This document shows, piece after piece, positions 12,697 through 25,137 of a DNA stretch of 64,000 nucleotides; position 1 is the stretch's first letter, and each line of letters opens with the position of its first letter. The notes under the pieces are model-generated. The model did no database searches, was not told where the DNA came from, and saw only the letters and a program-made list of their open reading frames with translations. Position numbers and translations under genes: made by a program. The stretch is from the NCBI GenBank assembly GCA_022496805.1, contig CM040093.1:8456213-8520212 (forward strand), written 5' to 3'. This DNA is from Pohlia nutans. Taxonomy: Eukaryota; Streptophyta; Bryopsida; Bryales; Mniaceae.

Positions 12697-14592
12697 ATGG
12701 TGCTTTGGGTGTTCGGTTATGGTTCGCTTCTATGGAAAGCAGGCTTCGAATACGATGAGAAGATGATTGGCTACATCAAGGGCTATCGCAGAGTGTTCTA
12801 TCAAGGTGGTGCTCTTTCATACACGAAAACTTTGTAAAAAGGGTTGAGACATCCGTCTCTATTGGCTTAACCTCAGAGGCCGTCGCTTTTTCTAATTCTT
12901 CTATTCATGCGCTCTACAGCCAACACAGATCATCGAGGAACAGCTGAATACCCTGGACGTGTTGTCACGCTGGAAGCTAAGGAGGGGGCAGTCACTGTGA
13001 GTTTTATCATCTCTGCTCGTGATGGTGGTGGTTTTGGGGAAGAACGCTCAAGAGATCAGTCTTTGTACTTGCACCAGTCCTTTGAGCATAGTTGGCAATT
13101 GTTTCGGCTTAAAGGAAATGCATGCAGTACATGGAAGTAATAGTAGCTTGTGGTTGGAAGTCGAATTTTCTTCTGTTCTTACGCAATGTTTTTCCAATGT
13201 TACAGTGGGGTGCTGCATACCGAATATCAGGAGATGATCAGGAGAAACTGGTTCTACCTGTATGTTTCAAACTCTCCTTCAAATATGGATTGGTGCATTA
13301 GTCTTTTTTTGAGAATTTGAAGCCGCTCTTGGTTCTAACCGTGAGGATATATGTCTTAATTCTGTGACGTGACCAACTTACATGCAATTGTTGCATGTTC
13401 AGTATCTGGATCTTAGGGAACAAGAATATGACCAAAAAGAGTATGTCGACCTCTATACGGTATGTGCAATTAGCAAAAACCACATGATGAGAAGATAGTT
13501 TTTCTACATCTCGTGTCTCCATTTGTTGCCAATTACTGAGACCAAGAAAATGTGTCATGGTGCTTCCAATTCAATTCAGCTCGTAACAAATGATGTAGGG
13601 TTGGGTGTTCGATTGAAGGATTTTCCTTTTATTGCGATGGGTATGCGAAAGGCTTCAGATTTTCAGTTCATCTTACATCTGTTTGTCTTGCCTTTTGCAG
13701 GGAGATGACTCAGAGACGCCAACCCTCTGCAATGTTCTTGTGTGAGTTATGTTTTCGGTTGCACAAAATCCTTTACATCCAGTGTACTTCCATTTGGGAG
13801 ATAACTTCAATTATGGAAGCTACGGCTTTCCTGGGACAACATAATTGAATAAAGTCTACTCTCATCTGCAGATATATCGGTTCTTCGGACAAGTCGAGGA
13901 ATAAGTTCTGGGCAGGACCTGCTCCCCTGGAGGTGATGGCAAAGTAAGAAACTAATCATATCCTCATTACGCTGCATGGAGATTAAAAAAGTCGATATCG
14001 CAGTGTGAAAATTTACACATTTGATTCTAACGTATATGTCTTGAAAACACAGTACCTTACTATTGTTTTTGAGTTCTCTTGTTTTACAAAAAAAATTGCT
14101 TAAATTCAGTGAAGCATGCATCCTTCATTTGAAACTATGACGCTTACAAGATTTCTCACATTGACATTTGGTCCATGCAGACAGATTGCCCAAGCAGTGG
14201 GTCCATCTGGACCGAATTATGAATACTTATTTCTGCTGGAAGAGTGTTTACACGAACTCGGTATGCACCATCTCTACTTTATACTTGAAGTTTTGTCAAG
14301 GTCTCTTCCTTCTAAATTCCTGGAGTCTACGTAAGCTCTACGCACCCATAATCACTTGTTACAGCTGCATGCACTGAATCACTATCGTTCATATTTAGAC
14401 CATTTACATATAACGAGTTGATCTCTTGCTGCAGATTGCGTAGATGAAGACATTTGCGAACTTGCTGGGGCTGTTCGAAAACATTTGAATTCAAGTAACG
14501 GGCTCAATGCTATGGCTGGAATTACTGGAAGAATTTTAAGACCAGAAACCGCACTCAAAAAGCAACCATATGACATCTGCAATGGAGTATAG
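12697..14592 (+). CDS. Gamma-glutamylcyclotransferase, ChaC/GGCT2 type, 8 exons
   Basis: Cleaves glutathione or gamma-glutamyl peptides to 5-oxoproline plus the remaining peptide in the cytosol (known role of the family). Predicted exons are 12697-12805, 12920-12996, 13206-13259, 13403-13459, 13701-13741, 13872-13943, 14181-14260 and 14435-14592. All have GT-AG borders and phases that agree, giving 215 residues. The protein starts [13 protein letters not shown]. The substrate-loop motif YGSL is at residues 8-11, DHRGT follows exon 1, and the family's catalytic Glu is E86 in LREQEYD. '[12 protein letters not shown]', '[12 protein letters not shown]' and '[11 protein letters not shown]' match the plant GGCT2 C-terminal half, most like Arabidopsis GGCT2;3. 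The C-terminal 25 residues are a non-conserved extension. Nothing is broken. The ATG was chosen because the conserved fold begins there. Confidence 0.92.
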
Positions 14593-15299
14593 GTAGTGCA
14601 TTGTCTTCCTTGGTTTTGCCTGCTTTTAAATTTCAATTGGCCTTCCCGCCACCATTGATGCTGCTGGAATAAATCATTTGCTTCCAAGTGGAGTGCGAAA
14701 TTCCTAATAACCGATCCTTATGTCATCCTAGATTTGGGTTGTCCTACCGATCCTTATTTCATTTTAGATTTGGGTTGTCATCTAGCTCTATTGGAGCCCG
14801 AGGTTAAATTAGTACTTTTAAGTCTACATCTGGTCCAGGCACTTCACTCTGGTCCAAGTGTATGGATGCCAACTTTTTGTGATTGGGAATTAGGTGGGTT
14901 TTGGATGATGTATAACAACATGCCAAGATACATCGTAAATTTTTGACTTCCAATAAAGGCTTTTAGAAAATTTTGAACCCTTTTGCTAGAAAGCGATCAA
15001 GACCGAGTGTTTTGGATGTGTTTTTTGTTTGCACTTTTACACTATATTCATTCATGGGCAATATATGGTTTTTTGAGTGCAAACTTTGCAGAAGAGTGCT
15101 CAATGTTGGCAGTTAGTGAAACTATAACTTTCAAGCTCCATGTGCCCTAGGTTAAATGAGATTCTTATTTCACGTATATAGTGTAGTTGAACAAGAAAAA
15201 GCCATGTAATAGTTCAATGTGATCCATTAAATATTGTAACCACACGGTAGGTTAAATATAGCTTTGTTTGCTTTAAAACTTGTTGGGTTTGTTCTAAGC
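14593..15299. other. 3' flank of the cyclotransferase gene
   Basis: Holds the likely 3' UTR. A short direct duplication is visible at 14716-14775 ('accgatccttatNtcatNctagatttgggttgtc' twice). No further gene is supported. Confidence 0.4.
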
Positions 15300-15830
15300 T
15301 CTCACCCCTAACTGCCCAACTGTCCATTTTTTGGACGATGTACAGATTTCATCCACGTTTGCTCATCTGTCATGCACTTTTTGCAAGGAAAAAATATTCT
15401 ACAAAATTCTATGGCAAGATAGCTTCATGCATGTGTGATCCGATTAGAAAGGGGATGACTTGTGAAAATTTTATGTCTCATCTCATGTTGTAGTGATTCA
15501 CCAAAAAATTTGAAGATCTTAGTCTAAATGTACCCTTGAAAAAATAAACTCATAAACCTAACCAACCAAAAATCTCCAATCCACATATTGTCAATATCTT
15601 ATTTGTAATTGAATTACAAAATATTTTTGAATTTCAAGTTTCAAATTTTATACAAAAACAATAGTGATTGCAATCGTAGATCTAACTGTATGGATAGAAT
15701 CTAAAATTTATAATGTACAAATTTTATTCATACATCAAGTTCAAAAATATCCCTCTTCTTTGCATTGTATAATGCATCTTTGCAAAATTGCTGAATTTGG
15801 AGAGGGGTGAGGACATTTAGGGGTTAATTC
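15300..15830. mobile_element. Diverged TTAA-family element, copy A
   Basis: The right end GGACATTTAGGGGTTAA is at about 15814-15830. The left end is degenerate (CACCCCTAACTGCCC near 15303). The left 250 bp are clearly homologous to the left 280 bp of copy B at 16272, with shared phrases 'GATGTACA', 'GCTTCATGCATGTGTGATC' and 'AAAGGGGATGA'. Non-coding. Confidence 0.55.
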
Positions 15831-16271
15831 CAAGTGTTAAAAAAAAATGGATTTTTTAAATACCATCATAGAATAACTCGACTTTGAAGACTAGTGCTTT
15901 CTTTTAGGTAGCTCATTTTTGACAATTTTTGGTCAACTTTGATTACTAGATTTGTTTAAATTTTTGAAATAGATATTTGCAATTGAATCTTGAAGGAGTT
16001 TGTGGGGTGATAGAGTTAACATAAAAGAGTGTCTCAAAGTGGAAACTCACCTTATATTCCCCTTCGAGTTCAAAAAGATTGCAAAACTAGTCTATGGTGA
16101 GTTGAAGAATAAGCTAAAACAAGGCCGCGCACCACTCGGAGCAATGGAACTCGTGACCTCTCCAATGTTAGAGGAGAGTTCCCACAAGTTCCTCTAAGCC
16201 TAAGAAAGCCGACCAAAAGACTATTCATGAACAATCCCTGTTAGAAATGGATTAGGGGTGTAACTACACTT

Positions 16272-16956
16272 TAACCCCTAAACATCCAACCGTCCAGAAA
16301 GTGTACGATGTACAAAATCAAATACAGTTTTTTCATCCGTTATTGAATTTTTGCAGCGTGGATTTTTTACCATATATTTTATGGGAAGTTAGCTTCATGC
16401 ATGTGTGATCTGATTTGAAAGGGGATGATTTGTGAAAAAATTATGCCTCGTTTCATGTTGTAATGGTTCACCCAAAATTTTGAAGATTTCAGTGTAATTG
16501 TGCTCTTAAAAAAGTCAACTCATAAAATTAAGCAACCAAAAAATCTTCAAAAACCACTACACGTAGAGTATTACATTTCAACCAATCACAAAAAATTTCG
16601 TGTACAAATTGTCATCACATTCTTTACAAAAATTCTTCCATGTTCCTACTTACATTATACATAGAAGATCTTATGGTGGCAACTAAATCACTTCAATAAC
16701 ATTACTTTAAGATTTTGTTTGTACTACATCCACATCCTATTGTGATTCAAATTCTCATCTATTCAAAAATGATGATTTAACACCAAATGCATAGACCAAA
16801 TGTGTGTTATAATAAATGTATGTAATAAAAATGCCACAATAACAATGCCTTTTTCAATTACATAATCATAAATTTATAAACTATATTATAGCAAGTAACA
16901 ACATGATTAAAAAAATTACTTGCAAGTGAACACTTCTTGAAGTGTTGAGGGGCAAC
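16272..16956. mobile_element. Diverged TTAA-family element, copy B
   Basis: The left end TTAACCCCTAAACATCC lies at 16272-16288. A degenerate inverted counterpart (AGTGTTGAGGGGCAA) lies near 16939. The first 280 bp are homologous to copy A at 15300 in the same orientation. Non-coding. Confidence 0.5.
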
Positions 16957-18430
16957 TAAGGTGGTTATTTACTATTTTGCATTTTTTGGTAATTATTTCT
17001 ACTTCAAAAAGGACTTCAAAAAGGACTTTTAAGCCACACATAAATTTTTATTATTCCAATATTTATTCTTGGTTCTCAAATTTGCAAAATTCTACTTCAA
17101 GCTCCTAAAGATCATATTATGTTTGTTGTAATTTATAATTATCTTGTGAATTGTTATGCATGTTGGATGGAAAGCGCTTAAGAAATATGTATATTCGACA
17201 TGCCTATTGAATAGTTATTTTAATTGAGCATTTGAGCTGTTCACATAAGATAGTTGAGGTTCCTTAAATTATTATTTTTATTAAAGGACTAGAGTGTCTT
17301 TGGAATTTTGAGTAGTAAAGAGTAAACCTAGAGAACATGTTTGTTTGTTATTAGCTCTTACAACACATAATATTTTGCCTTTGTTTTGCTAAACATAACA
17401 TTTTGACTTGGTTAATAATGTTATGTTGCTATTGAATTATTGGCTCAAAGTAAATCAAATATGGAAGATGAGGTATTTTATTGTTTATAACAAAATAAAA
17501 TAAAGCAATGGTGTGCCATTGATTATTAATTTAATTGCACACAGAAATATCCTCAATAATAAATAAACACTTAATGCAATATGCAATTATTTGAATGCTA
17601 GATATGACTAATATTTCTTTATTTTGAGTGTTCAAAAATTATGCAATAATCTAAAATGCTAGACTATGACAAGTCTTTTTTCATTAAGTTAAGTATGCAA
17701 AATTAGAATAGAAGCAATCTTAAAATGTCACTATTTCTACAAGCATATGTCATAATTCTATTTAAGAAGAAATTTAATTCTTTTAGAACAATTGGTGTCA
17801 ACGTCCAACTATTGCCTATTGATTCATTTCTCACTATATTTTGGACTTGTGACTTATTAATTTTTATAATCACATGTCACAATAATTCTACAAGATATTA
17901 TTTTATTTCATTTTCTAATGATGTTTTCAACATGCTAAAATTTCTTTTAACACAAATGTCGTTGTCATTTGGGTTTAAGACTTTTGAACCATTATACACC
18001 CTTGTTTAATCTTTGTTTTTGGATAAAGATTGTCATGTGATTGTTATGATGATAAATCTCTTTCTAGGTATAATATTGTCATGTGAATTTTTTGTTGATA
18101 AATCTCTTTCCAGTGTCTTTGATTCAATTTGAACATTGTTGTTGCTGAATGGTTTTGAATTAAATTATATCTTCTTAAAAAGGGTCAATCATAGTCATAG
18201 TATTCAAAGTCTCTTCCTCACTACATATTCTCACTTTTCTAATTTTTAATGCAATTTTACAGTATCGTACTACAACAATAAATATTGAACATAATCGAAA
18301 AACTTTTGTACTTAAAACTTAATGCAACATTGGGGTATAAGTGTAATTTCTACTGCCAAAGAATATTACTATTGGTTAATAATTCTTATCATATTCATTC
18401 ACAATGATACAACTGCCTTTCTTTGAACAC
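16957..18430. other. AT-rich non-coding stretch
   Basis: No gene supported. The longest frame (17725-18009) begins at a real ATG but has no recognisable domain, very AT-driven composition and no flanking exon signals, so I do not call it. Confidence 0.4.
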
Positions 18431-18433
18431 CCT

Positions 18434-21400
18434 AGATGTACTTTATTCCAATCCCTCTCATACCCTAAACAAAGACTTCAATAGTCAAATCAAACGACTG
18501 TCACACCCATTGTGTAAGTAGTACATGACATGACCTATAATTGTTGTACAAGTGTCACACTTTAAACAAAGACATCAATAGTAAAATCAAGCAATTGTTA
18601 CACCTATTGAGGAGGAAGTAGTACATGACCCAACCTCTACTTATTATTCAAATGTCACATTCATTTTCATACATGATTCACATTATAACCTCCTATCACT
18701 CTATCTTGAATGATTTATCAAAAAGAATATTCTAAAGTTGGTAGAACTCAATTTTTACAAATGCCTATCTTTCATTCAAAACTTAGTTTGGAATGGGGCA
18801 CTGCTAGCTGTCTAGAATGCAATATTTTTTTAAAAACGAGGGCATCCACCCTATGGCCAAATTTGATCAATTTCATGACACAAGAGCTACAAAGCACGTA
18901 GTTGGCTCCAGCCCCCCCGCCCCCCCCCCCCCCCCCAACGCGTAATTTCCCCGTCATTTTTAGACCTTTTTAAGTGTTGTGCCTTTGATCTCTGTTACTT
19001 CACTCTTCCCACGTTTGACAACCCTATTGTGTCCCTACAAAACAACACTTATATTTAGTCAACCTTCATGGAGTTTTTGCCAATAGTAACTAATCATTTA
19101 TTAGGTTTCGTTGATGAGAGCCTCACTGGCTATAGTGGTGTACTAGCTACTGTAGCTTATGAGCTACAAATAACTAGTAGAGTGGTTGCTTCACTTCTCT
19201 TGTCTGAGCTAGCTTTCTAGCTATGGAGGTGGGCACTGAATCAAAGGTGGGTCAACAAACACTCCATTCACGCCGGCCTCGAAAGAGGCCCGAAGTTCTT
19301 CTTCTAACTATGGATCATGGCTCTTCTTCTAGTTGCATGCTTTGGGAAAGCTCGACTAATTTCACTTGGTCGGATCCGTTCGTCGTTTCTACATTTGTCA
19401 ATCTTCTATTGGCTTCATACTTCTCTTTTTCTGATACCATTCTAAGTGAATAAGTTCTTGTTGTTATGAAACAATCTTCTTTTTCATTGTTGTCATGTTG
19501 TGGTATGAATTGCAATGATAGAGGAAGTAGACAATATGTTGTTTTGGTTGGAAACTCTTCTTTCTCTTAGTTGTGGTATGAATTGCAATGACAAAGTAGA
19601 CTGTATGTTGTTTTCATACAAAAGAAGTTATACTTTGACATTATAGAACATGACCATGATGATCTCTACCCGAGGGTGCATTCTTTTATGTGTGTGAAGA
19701 ATCACATGACTGCACAAGAGGGTGATTGATTTAAACACTATTTTACTATGTATACATACAAAAAGTATATTTTGGGCTGAAACTAGGGTTGTATATTTAC
19801 ATTAAACATATATATGAACAAACATAATAATATTCTAACGAATACAAGGGGTATTTTAAAGGAGGTCATGAACACGTGTGATGCCAAAGTTTAATAAAGA
19901 GTGCAACTCCCGGGGATCTCTACATTTGATACATAGTTGTTACTACTAATGAAAAGGACTACATTAAGGTTATTATTCATTAATTTTGTACAATACAATT
20001 CTTGCATCTCCAACGGTTTTGGGGTAATTTTTTCAAATTTTTTTGGTAGGAAAAGAAACTATATTTACATTTGTACACACTCATCATTATGGTATTTGAA
20101 GGCCTTTCATATTTCAGCCATAAAAAAAAATTGCAAGTGTAAAATTACTAGTACATAGTATGACTTGGAGTTGTAAAGGATATAATGTCTTTACTTTCAG
20201 TTTTAGATCTTTGATCTAATAAAGTATATCTTTCAATGCAATTTAACGTGAAAATGTAACAATAATTCTTACAATATTCATTCACAATGACTCAATTACC
20301 TTCTTCACCACATATCATGTACTCTATTCCAATCCCTTTCATACCCTAAACAAAGATTGTTACACCCTTTGTGTAAGAAGCAATACAGAACTTGACGTTT
20401 AACTTTTGTACAATTGTCACACCTAAACAAAGATGTCAAAAGTAAAATCAAGCAATTGTTACACCTATTGTGAAGCAATTAGTACATGAACCGAACTCTA
20501 CCTGTTGTACAACCGTCACATTCATTTTCATGCTTGACCACATTTAACCTCCTTTCACTCTATCTTGAATGATTTTCCAAAAAAAAATTCTAAAGCCGTT
20601 ACAACCTCGGGGAGGTCACTCTTTGCATCTTTTGTGTATCACATGTGAGAAAAGGGTATTTGAAAGAACCCTAAAAAATAAAAATAAATCTTACTATAAT
20701 TAATAGTATTTCAAGAATATTCTCATTTTTGTTCTTGTAATTACTTTTGAGCATCCTATATTAATTTAATGCATGTATGAAAATTATCTTCAAATATTTA
20801 TTTGAACCCTATCTTTTTTTGCAGGTTGTTACATAATATTTGGAAGTGACCTCTCCAAGGTTAGAACTCAACTTTTATGAATGCCTTTCTTTCATTCAAA
20901 ACTAAATGAGACACAAACTACTTATGTGGAATGCAAAAATAATTTTTAAAATGAGGGGCCATCTTCTCCATGGCTAGAATTGATGGTGTTTGAGATCCAT
21001 CTACGGCACATCTAATGCTATAAGGACATAACGTGTTTATTATAGGCATTATTTAATCACACTAAAATACTTTACATGCAAGTTCTTTATGGTCTATGTT
21101 CTTTACCTATGTGCAATTGTACACCATTGCCTAATAATTCTCTACTTGTGGTACAATTGTAAGACCCTAAACAAAGACATCAATAGTCAAATCAAGTGAT
21201 TGTTACACCCATTGTGGAAGAAGTTCCACTCTATTTTTAATAATTTACCAATTTTCTTTTCTTCTAAAGTTGTTAGAACTCAATTTTTATGAATGCCTAA
21301 TTTGCACTCCAAAATTAGTTTGAAATGGGGCACAAACTAGTTGTCTAGAATGCAAGATTTTTTTAAAATTAAGGCCATTTACCTCATGGCCAAAATTAAT

Positions 21401-21440
21401 GGTGCCTAAAATTGATCCACTGCACATCTAATGCTATAAA
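18434..21440. repeat. Three dispersed copies of a ~400 bp repeat
   Basis: Related blocks lie at 18434-18860, 20310-20960 (interrupted) and 21150-21440. Shared phrases are 'CCCTAAACAAAGACNTCAATAG', 'AAATCAAGCAATTGTTACACC', 'CATTCATTTTCATRC', 'GTTRGAACTCAATTTTTATG' and 'AAATGAGGGCCATC'. Inside each block a ~70-bp subunit (AAACAAAGA...TTGTTACACC) is itself repeated. The copies are diverged by substitutions and indels, so the family is old. No terminal repeats or reading frames identify its class. Confidence 0.65.
18912..18936. repeat. Homopolymeric C tract
   Basis: A nearly pure run of C (one G). Such tracts are error-prone in sequencing and length should not be trusted. Confidence 0.9.
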
Positions 21441-21469
21441 GACATACATGTCTATTGTAGGTATATAAC

Positions 21470-21640
21470 ATGTGACAATGCCTATGACACAGTGTGGTAG
21501 CTAGTGTCTATGACACAATGTGACAACGTCTATGACACAATGTGATAGTGTCTATGTGACAATGTCTATGACACACTGTGACACTACGACAGTGTCTTTG
21601 TAATATTGTGATACTCTCTGACACTGTCTGTGAGAGTGTC
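21470..21640. repeat. Short tandem repeat built on TCTATGACACA-TGTGAC
   Basis: About seven degenerate 20-25 bp units (for example TGTCTATGACACAATGTGAC) follow one another. Non-coding. Confidence 0.7.
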
Positions 21641-21755
21641 TATTTTGGGTACACTCCCCTAAAAAATTACAAGGCTAATAATTAGCTTTCTATACTCCTA
21701 GTATTAAGTGTAACTTAATAGTGGTAGATTCTCTATTTACTAGTAACATACAATC

Positions 21756-21999
21756 AAATTACACATCCCTGTCTACATGATCGAGTGTCTAAGATTTTAT
21801 TTTGTCAAAATCTTCTTAAAAGATACATTGTAATAGACTAATTGAACCATTGCAGACTTGAATGTGCAAAGAAATCTCCAATCGATTTACAAATCCCTCT
21901 CTACATGATTGAGTATTTAAGATTTTATTGTGTCAAAATCTTTTGGAAGGTACATTTTTAATATTCTAATTAGACCATTTGGAGCCTGAATATGCAAAG
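21756..21999. repeat. Direct duplication, ~118 bp unit
   Basis: Two adjacent copies share 'ACATCCCTGTCTACATGAT', 'AAGATTTTATTNTGTCAAAAT' and 'GCAAAGAAATCTCYAAT', with about 80-85% similarity by eye. Confidence 0.65.
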
Positions 22000-22087
22000 A
22001 AATCTCTAATGGGAGTTGTATTTTGGCAAATGTAGGCGCAACGACGAGACTTGAAGGAGGTATTTTTTTTAAACCTGTTCGGGGTTT

Positions 22088-22262
22088 AGGGTTTACAACC
22101 TCATCCTTATTCATCCTCGTCCATTCTCGTTCATTCATCCACGTTCATTCTGAGTTCGTGCACATGGTGATACGTACCCCTCCTCACTCACCCAACATCC
22201 AATTAATTAATGCCCCGGACCAGAAAAATGAATTTTGGTGTATAGATGAGGTTGTAAACCCT
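22088..22262. mobile_element. Inverted-repeat element, 18-bp arms
   Basis: AGGGTTTACAACCTCATC (22088-22105) is the exact reverse complement of 22245-22262. The 139-bp interior is non-coding. I could not define a target duplication. It lies 33 bp from the next MITE. Confidence 0.5.
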
Positions 22263-22294
22263 CGTGTAAATCCTACTTAGGCGTTGGTTCGAGA

Positions 22295-22477
22295 CATTAT
22301 AAGGAGAGGCGTTGTTTCTCACTCAGGAGGATCCTCTTCATTGCCTTTTTTTTATTGTACACGCTTGTCCTACGTGACGAATTGTACTCACCAAGTCCAA
22401 CCAAAAAATTGGTGAGTGCGAAGTGGCACCGTTTGACTCACAGAGGGAGTGAAAAGCAATGCCTTCTCCTTGTAGTG
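22295..22477. mobile_element. CACTA-type MITE, 183 bp, AGA target duplication
   Basis: The left end CATTATAAGGAGAGGCG (22295) and the right end GCCTTCTCCTTGTAGTG (ends 22477) are imperfect inverted repeats. The flanks are AGA at 22292-22294 and AGA at 22478-22480. The interior, read on the minus strand, matches the element at 30841 (phrases CACTTCGCACTCACC and AAACGGTGCCAC and complements). Fits a non-autonomous CACTA element. Confidence 0.75.
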
Positions 22478-22841
22478 AGAAGTGATTGTTTCCCTTCCAT
22501 TCTCTTCCCTTTTGCAATGCGCTCTCAAACTCTGCGCCATCGCCATCACGGTCAAGTTTTAAGACGTCCGGTTGTTGTGCTGCTCCGATGCAATGTGGAG
22601 GAATGATCATTTATGATCTAGGAGCGGCTATGAGAGGTTGATGTTGTTGTTGTCGTCTTCGTGCACACCAAGCATAGCCAAACGGTTCTGTCTACCCTTG
22701 TTGCCCTTGCTTGGAAACAACTATGATAGAGAAAGAGCAGGATGACAACCAACAAGACAATTGAATCCTTTTCTGTGGCAAGCCTTGTTGTAATTATACG
22801 AAGTGCATGTGGTGGGGATCACTCATACGATTAGAGAAACT

Positions 22842-23118
22842 ATCATGAATTTAGAACATCACTGATTTTTTAATGATTTTTGTGTGACATCCAATATTTC
22901 ATGGGTTTGTACATTTTTTGTACAGATTTCGCATTAATTCTGCACTGAATTCGCATTGCTTCTAGATTCACTCTTTTTGTTATTTAACAAAGTACAGAAT
23001 CCGTACGGAATTAGTCTGAAATCTAGGCAAAATCCGTGTGAAAAATGTACGAACCCATGAAATATCGGATGTCGCACGAAAATCGTTTAAAATCTGCACA
23101 GTCCTAAATTCCTGATGT
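22842..23118. mobile_element. Foldback element, ~277 bp, long imperfect arms
   Basis: The left arm from about 22842 and the right arm to about 23118 are inverted copies over roughly 100 bases. The best part (GACATCCAATATTTCATGGG around 22885 versus CCCATGAAATATCGGATGTC around 23054) is almost perfect. No coding capacity. Target duplication not resolved. Confidence 0.65.
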
Positions 23119-23777
23119 GAACATGTGAAGTTTTAACAATTCTTCCAATCATTAGCATAATTATGCCTCCATCGTCTGCCACTATGTGTTCAAACTTCTC
23201 AAGACCGGAGGAGGATTCTTCATGAAGGAAGGACAGATTGCCAAAAGTTGGTGTCTATTCTGTGTTCAAGGATGTCCAGGGGTGTGGGGTGTGCTACTAC
23301 TGTATCACTGGTTTCATTGTGAATACGGAATCAAACATGCAAACAAAACTATAATGCAATCACAGGGGAATGTGAGCAATGGCGTAACTTGATCATGTTG
23401 AAGTGAGAATCATTAGAGGAGAATTTAGCTTGCATGAGGCCTCAAGTCCTCATACTACCCGTAAACATTTTGGATCAAAAAGTGACAATCGTACAAACAC
23501 GAAAAGAAGACTTTCCAAAGCAACAATAATGAGAGAGACGAGAAAAATCATTTTTGTTGAAGGAATTGATCGAGAGTCTTGAAGAATCGAGATCTAATCT
23601 ATTAACGTCCGCTTTTGTACATAATTTCTCATGATCACACTAATTAGAATGAATCATGCAGTTGTATCTATCCTTCTATCTACAACGGAATTCATCATGA
23701 TACTAGAAAATCGGGGTTTAAGGTTTCATTTGCAAGTGTAGAGAAGATGCAATCGCTTGAAGTTGAATTTAAAGTGT

Positions 23778-24079
23778 CAAGCTCGTTGTTGGGACGGCTT
23801 TCCATGTAGAGCCTAAACTCACAGGCTGATGTCGTGCAGAGCATCTTTGCCCAAAATTTAAGGTCCTTCACTAATACTTCTACCATGTGGCATTACATAT
23901 TTGGTGTAGCAGGCCTTTTTGAATAGAGTTTCAACTATTACCGGTCTTGTAAACCAGAAATGCAAGACCAGAACACCTGCATGTCAACCTGAATGACTAT
24001 TTATGCATCAACCTTCCTTTTGATATGATGTCACACATGCAGGTTCAGGCTCTACATGGAAAGCCGTCCTTAACTTGAC
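23778..24079. repeat. Inverted duplication, ~40-bp arms
   Basis: Bases 23778-23820 and 24043-24079 are inverted copies sharing GGACGGCTTTCCATGTAGAG. One arm differs by a small internal indel. The ~220-bp spacer is non-coding. It may be a foldback MITE or a rearranged fragment. Confidence 0.6.
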
Positions 24080-24868
24080 ATCTGGAAGTTAATTTTACCA
24101 AGAACTTGATATAATTACAAGCCTCTGACTCTACGATCTATCTGCAGTGACAATTTAAATATGGAGCAATCAAAATACTGCACACTACATGTGAAAGCCC
24201 AAAATTATTCTTTTACCAGTGCAGACTTTCAAGAGAAACACGCACATCATTCATTCCTAGCTGACCGCTGCTGCACCATGACTGAAGCCTGAAATTATGA
24301 AAAAACCTCAAAGAAACTTCCAAATGGCATCCTAAGAACTAGTAAATTCCAGTGCCCCTGCTCTGCTTTCTCATACATTATGCCCTGCTGTTGTAGAAAA
24401 TTGCGGCAAACATTGAGCATCATTTGTACAAGGAAAACCAAAATAATATTAAATATCCTTGTCAACGTTCCAAATATGCACCAATTCATGTAGAGAGTGC
24501 ACAGATGTTAACATTCAAACTAAAAGAATTAAACAAATGATATCGACTTGAACATGTTATGTATGGGATTTTATACTCTACTGCTTGGACTCTCATCGCT
24601 TGAGCAGTTTCAATCCAACCCCTCAACCTCTCCAATTCTCAAAACACAAATGACAAATTATTGCAAAAAAAATTAAAAAAAACATTAAAATCATTCTGGT
24701 CCCATCTGATTTGGGTCTACATCGTTACAACCCAAGAGGAACCTCGAGCGGCTTGGTGACCCAGTTGCAGGGTCTTTCCTCTTGGGTGCTATCTCCACGT
24801 CTACATATAGAGACCTAACATTTCTCTACCATGGAAAAACAATCTCGGGCATGCAATATTCTCAACAG

Positions 24869-25107
24869 TTAACCCCTGAAGGACCAAGAATTCATGGTTT
24901 TAAAATCTTAAAATTTAATCAATCATATTGTGAAAAACATAATTCACATGGTAGCAAATTTTATAGCACCAGAATCAGTGAAGAACATTACATATGTTGG
25001 TCAAATGGAAAAAATAAAATTGAACAAAGGAAGTTCACATAGGACCTAATCAAAACTGCTCAAAAAACACGAGGCCCAATTTGAGCTTCTTGGTCCCAGG
25101 ATTGTCC
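24869..25107. mobile_element. TTAA-family MITE with a decayed right end
   Basis: The left end TTAACCCCTGAAGGACCAAG is at 24869-24888. An inverted counterpart (CTTCTTGGTCCCAGG) lies at 25086-25100 with the outermost bases eroded. Length and end sequence match the 231-bp and 253-bp members at 6856 and 26535. It sits about 30 bp from the stop codon of the minus-strand gene 25138-26153. Confidence 0.5.
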
Positions 25108-25137
25108 ATCACCACCTTAGTCCCCTCCTTTTAAATA

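Noticed and set aside
17725..18009. 94-codon frame from a real ATG
   Set aside because: AT-driven composition, no domain, no exon signals, in the middle of repeat-poor AT-rich DNA.
22084..22096. Telomere-like GGGTTTAGGGTTT
   Set aside because: Fewer than two repeat units; part of an inverted-repeat element.
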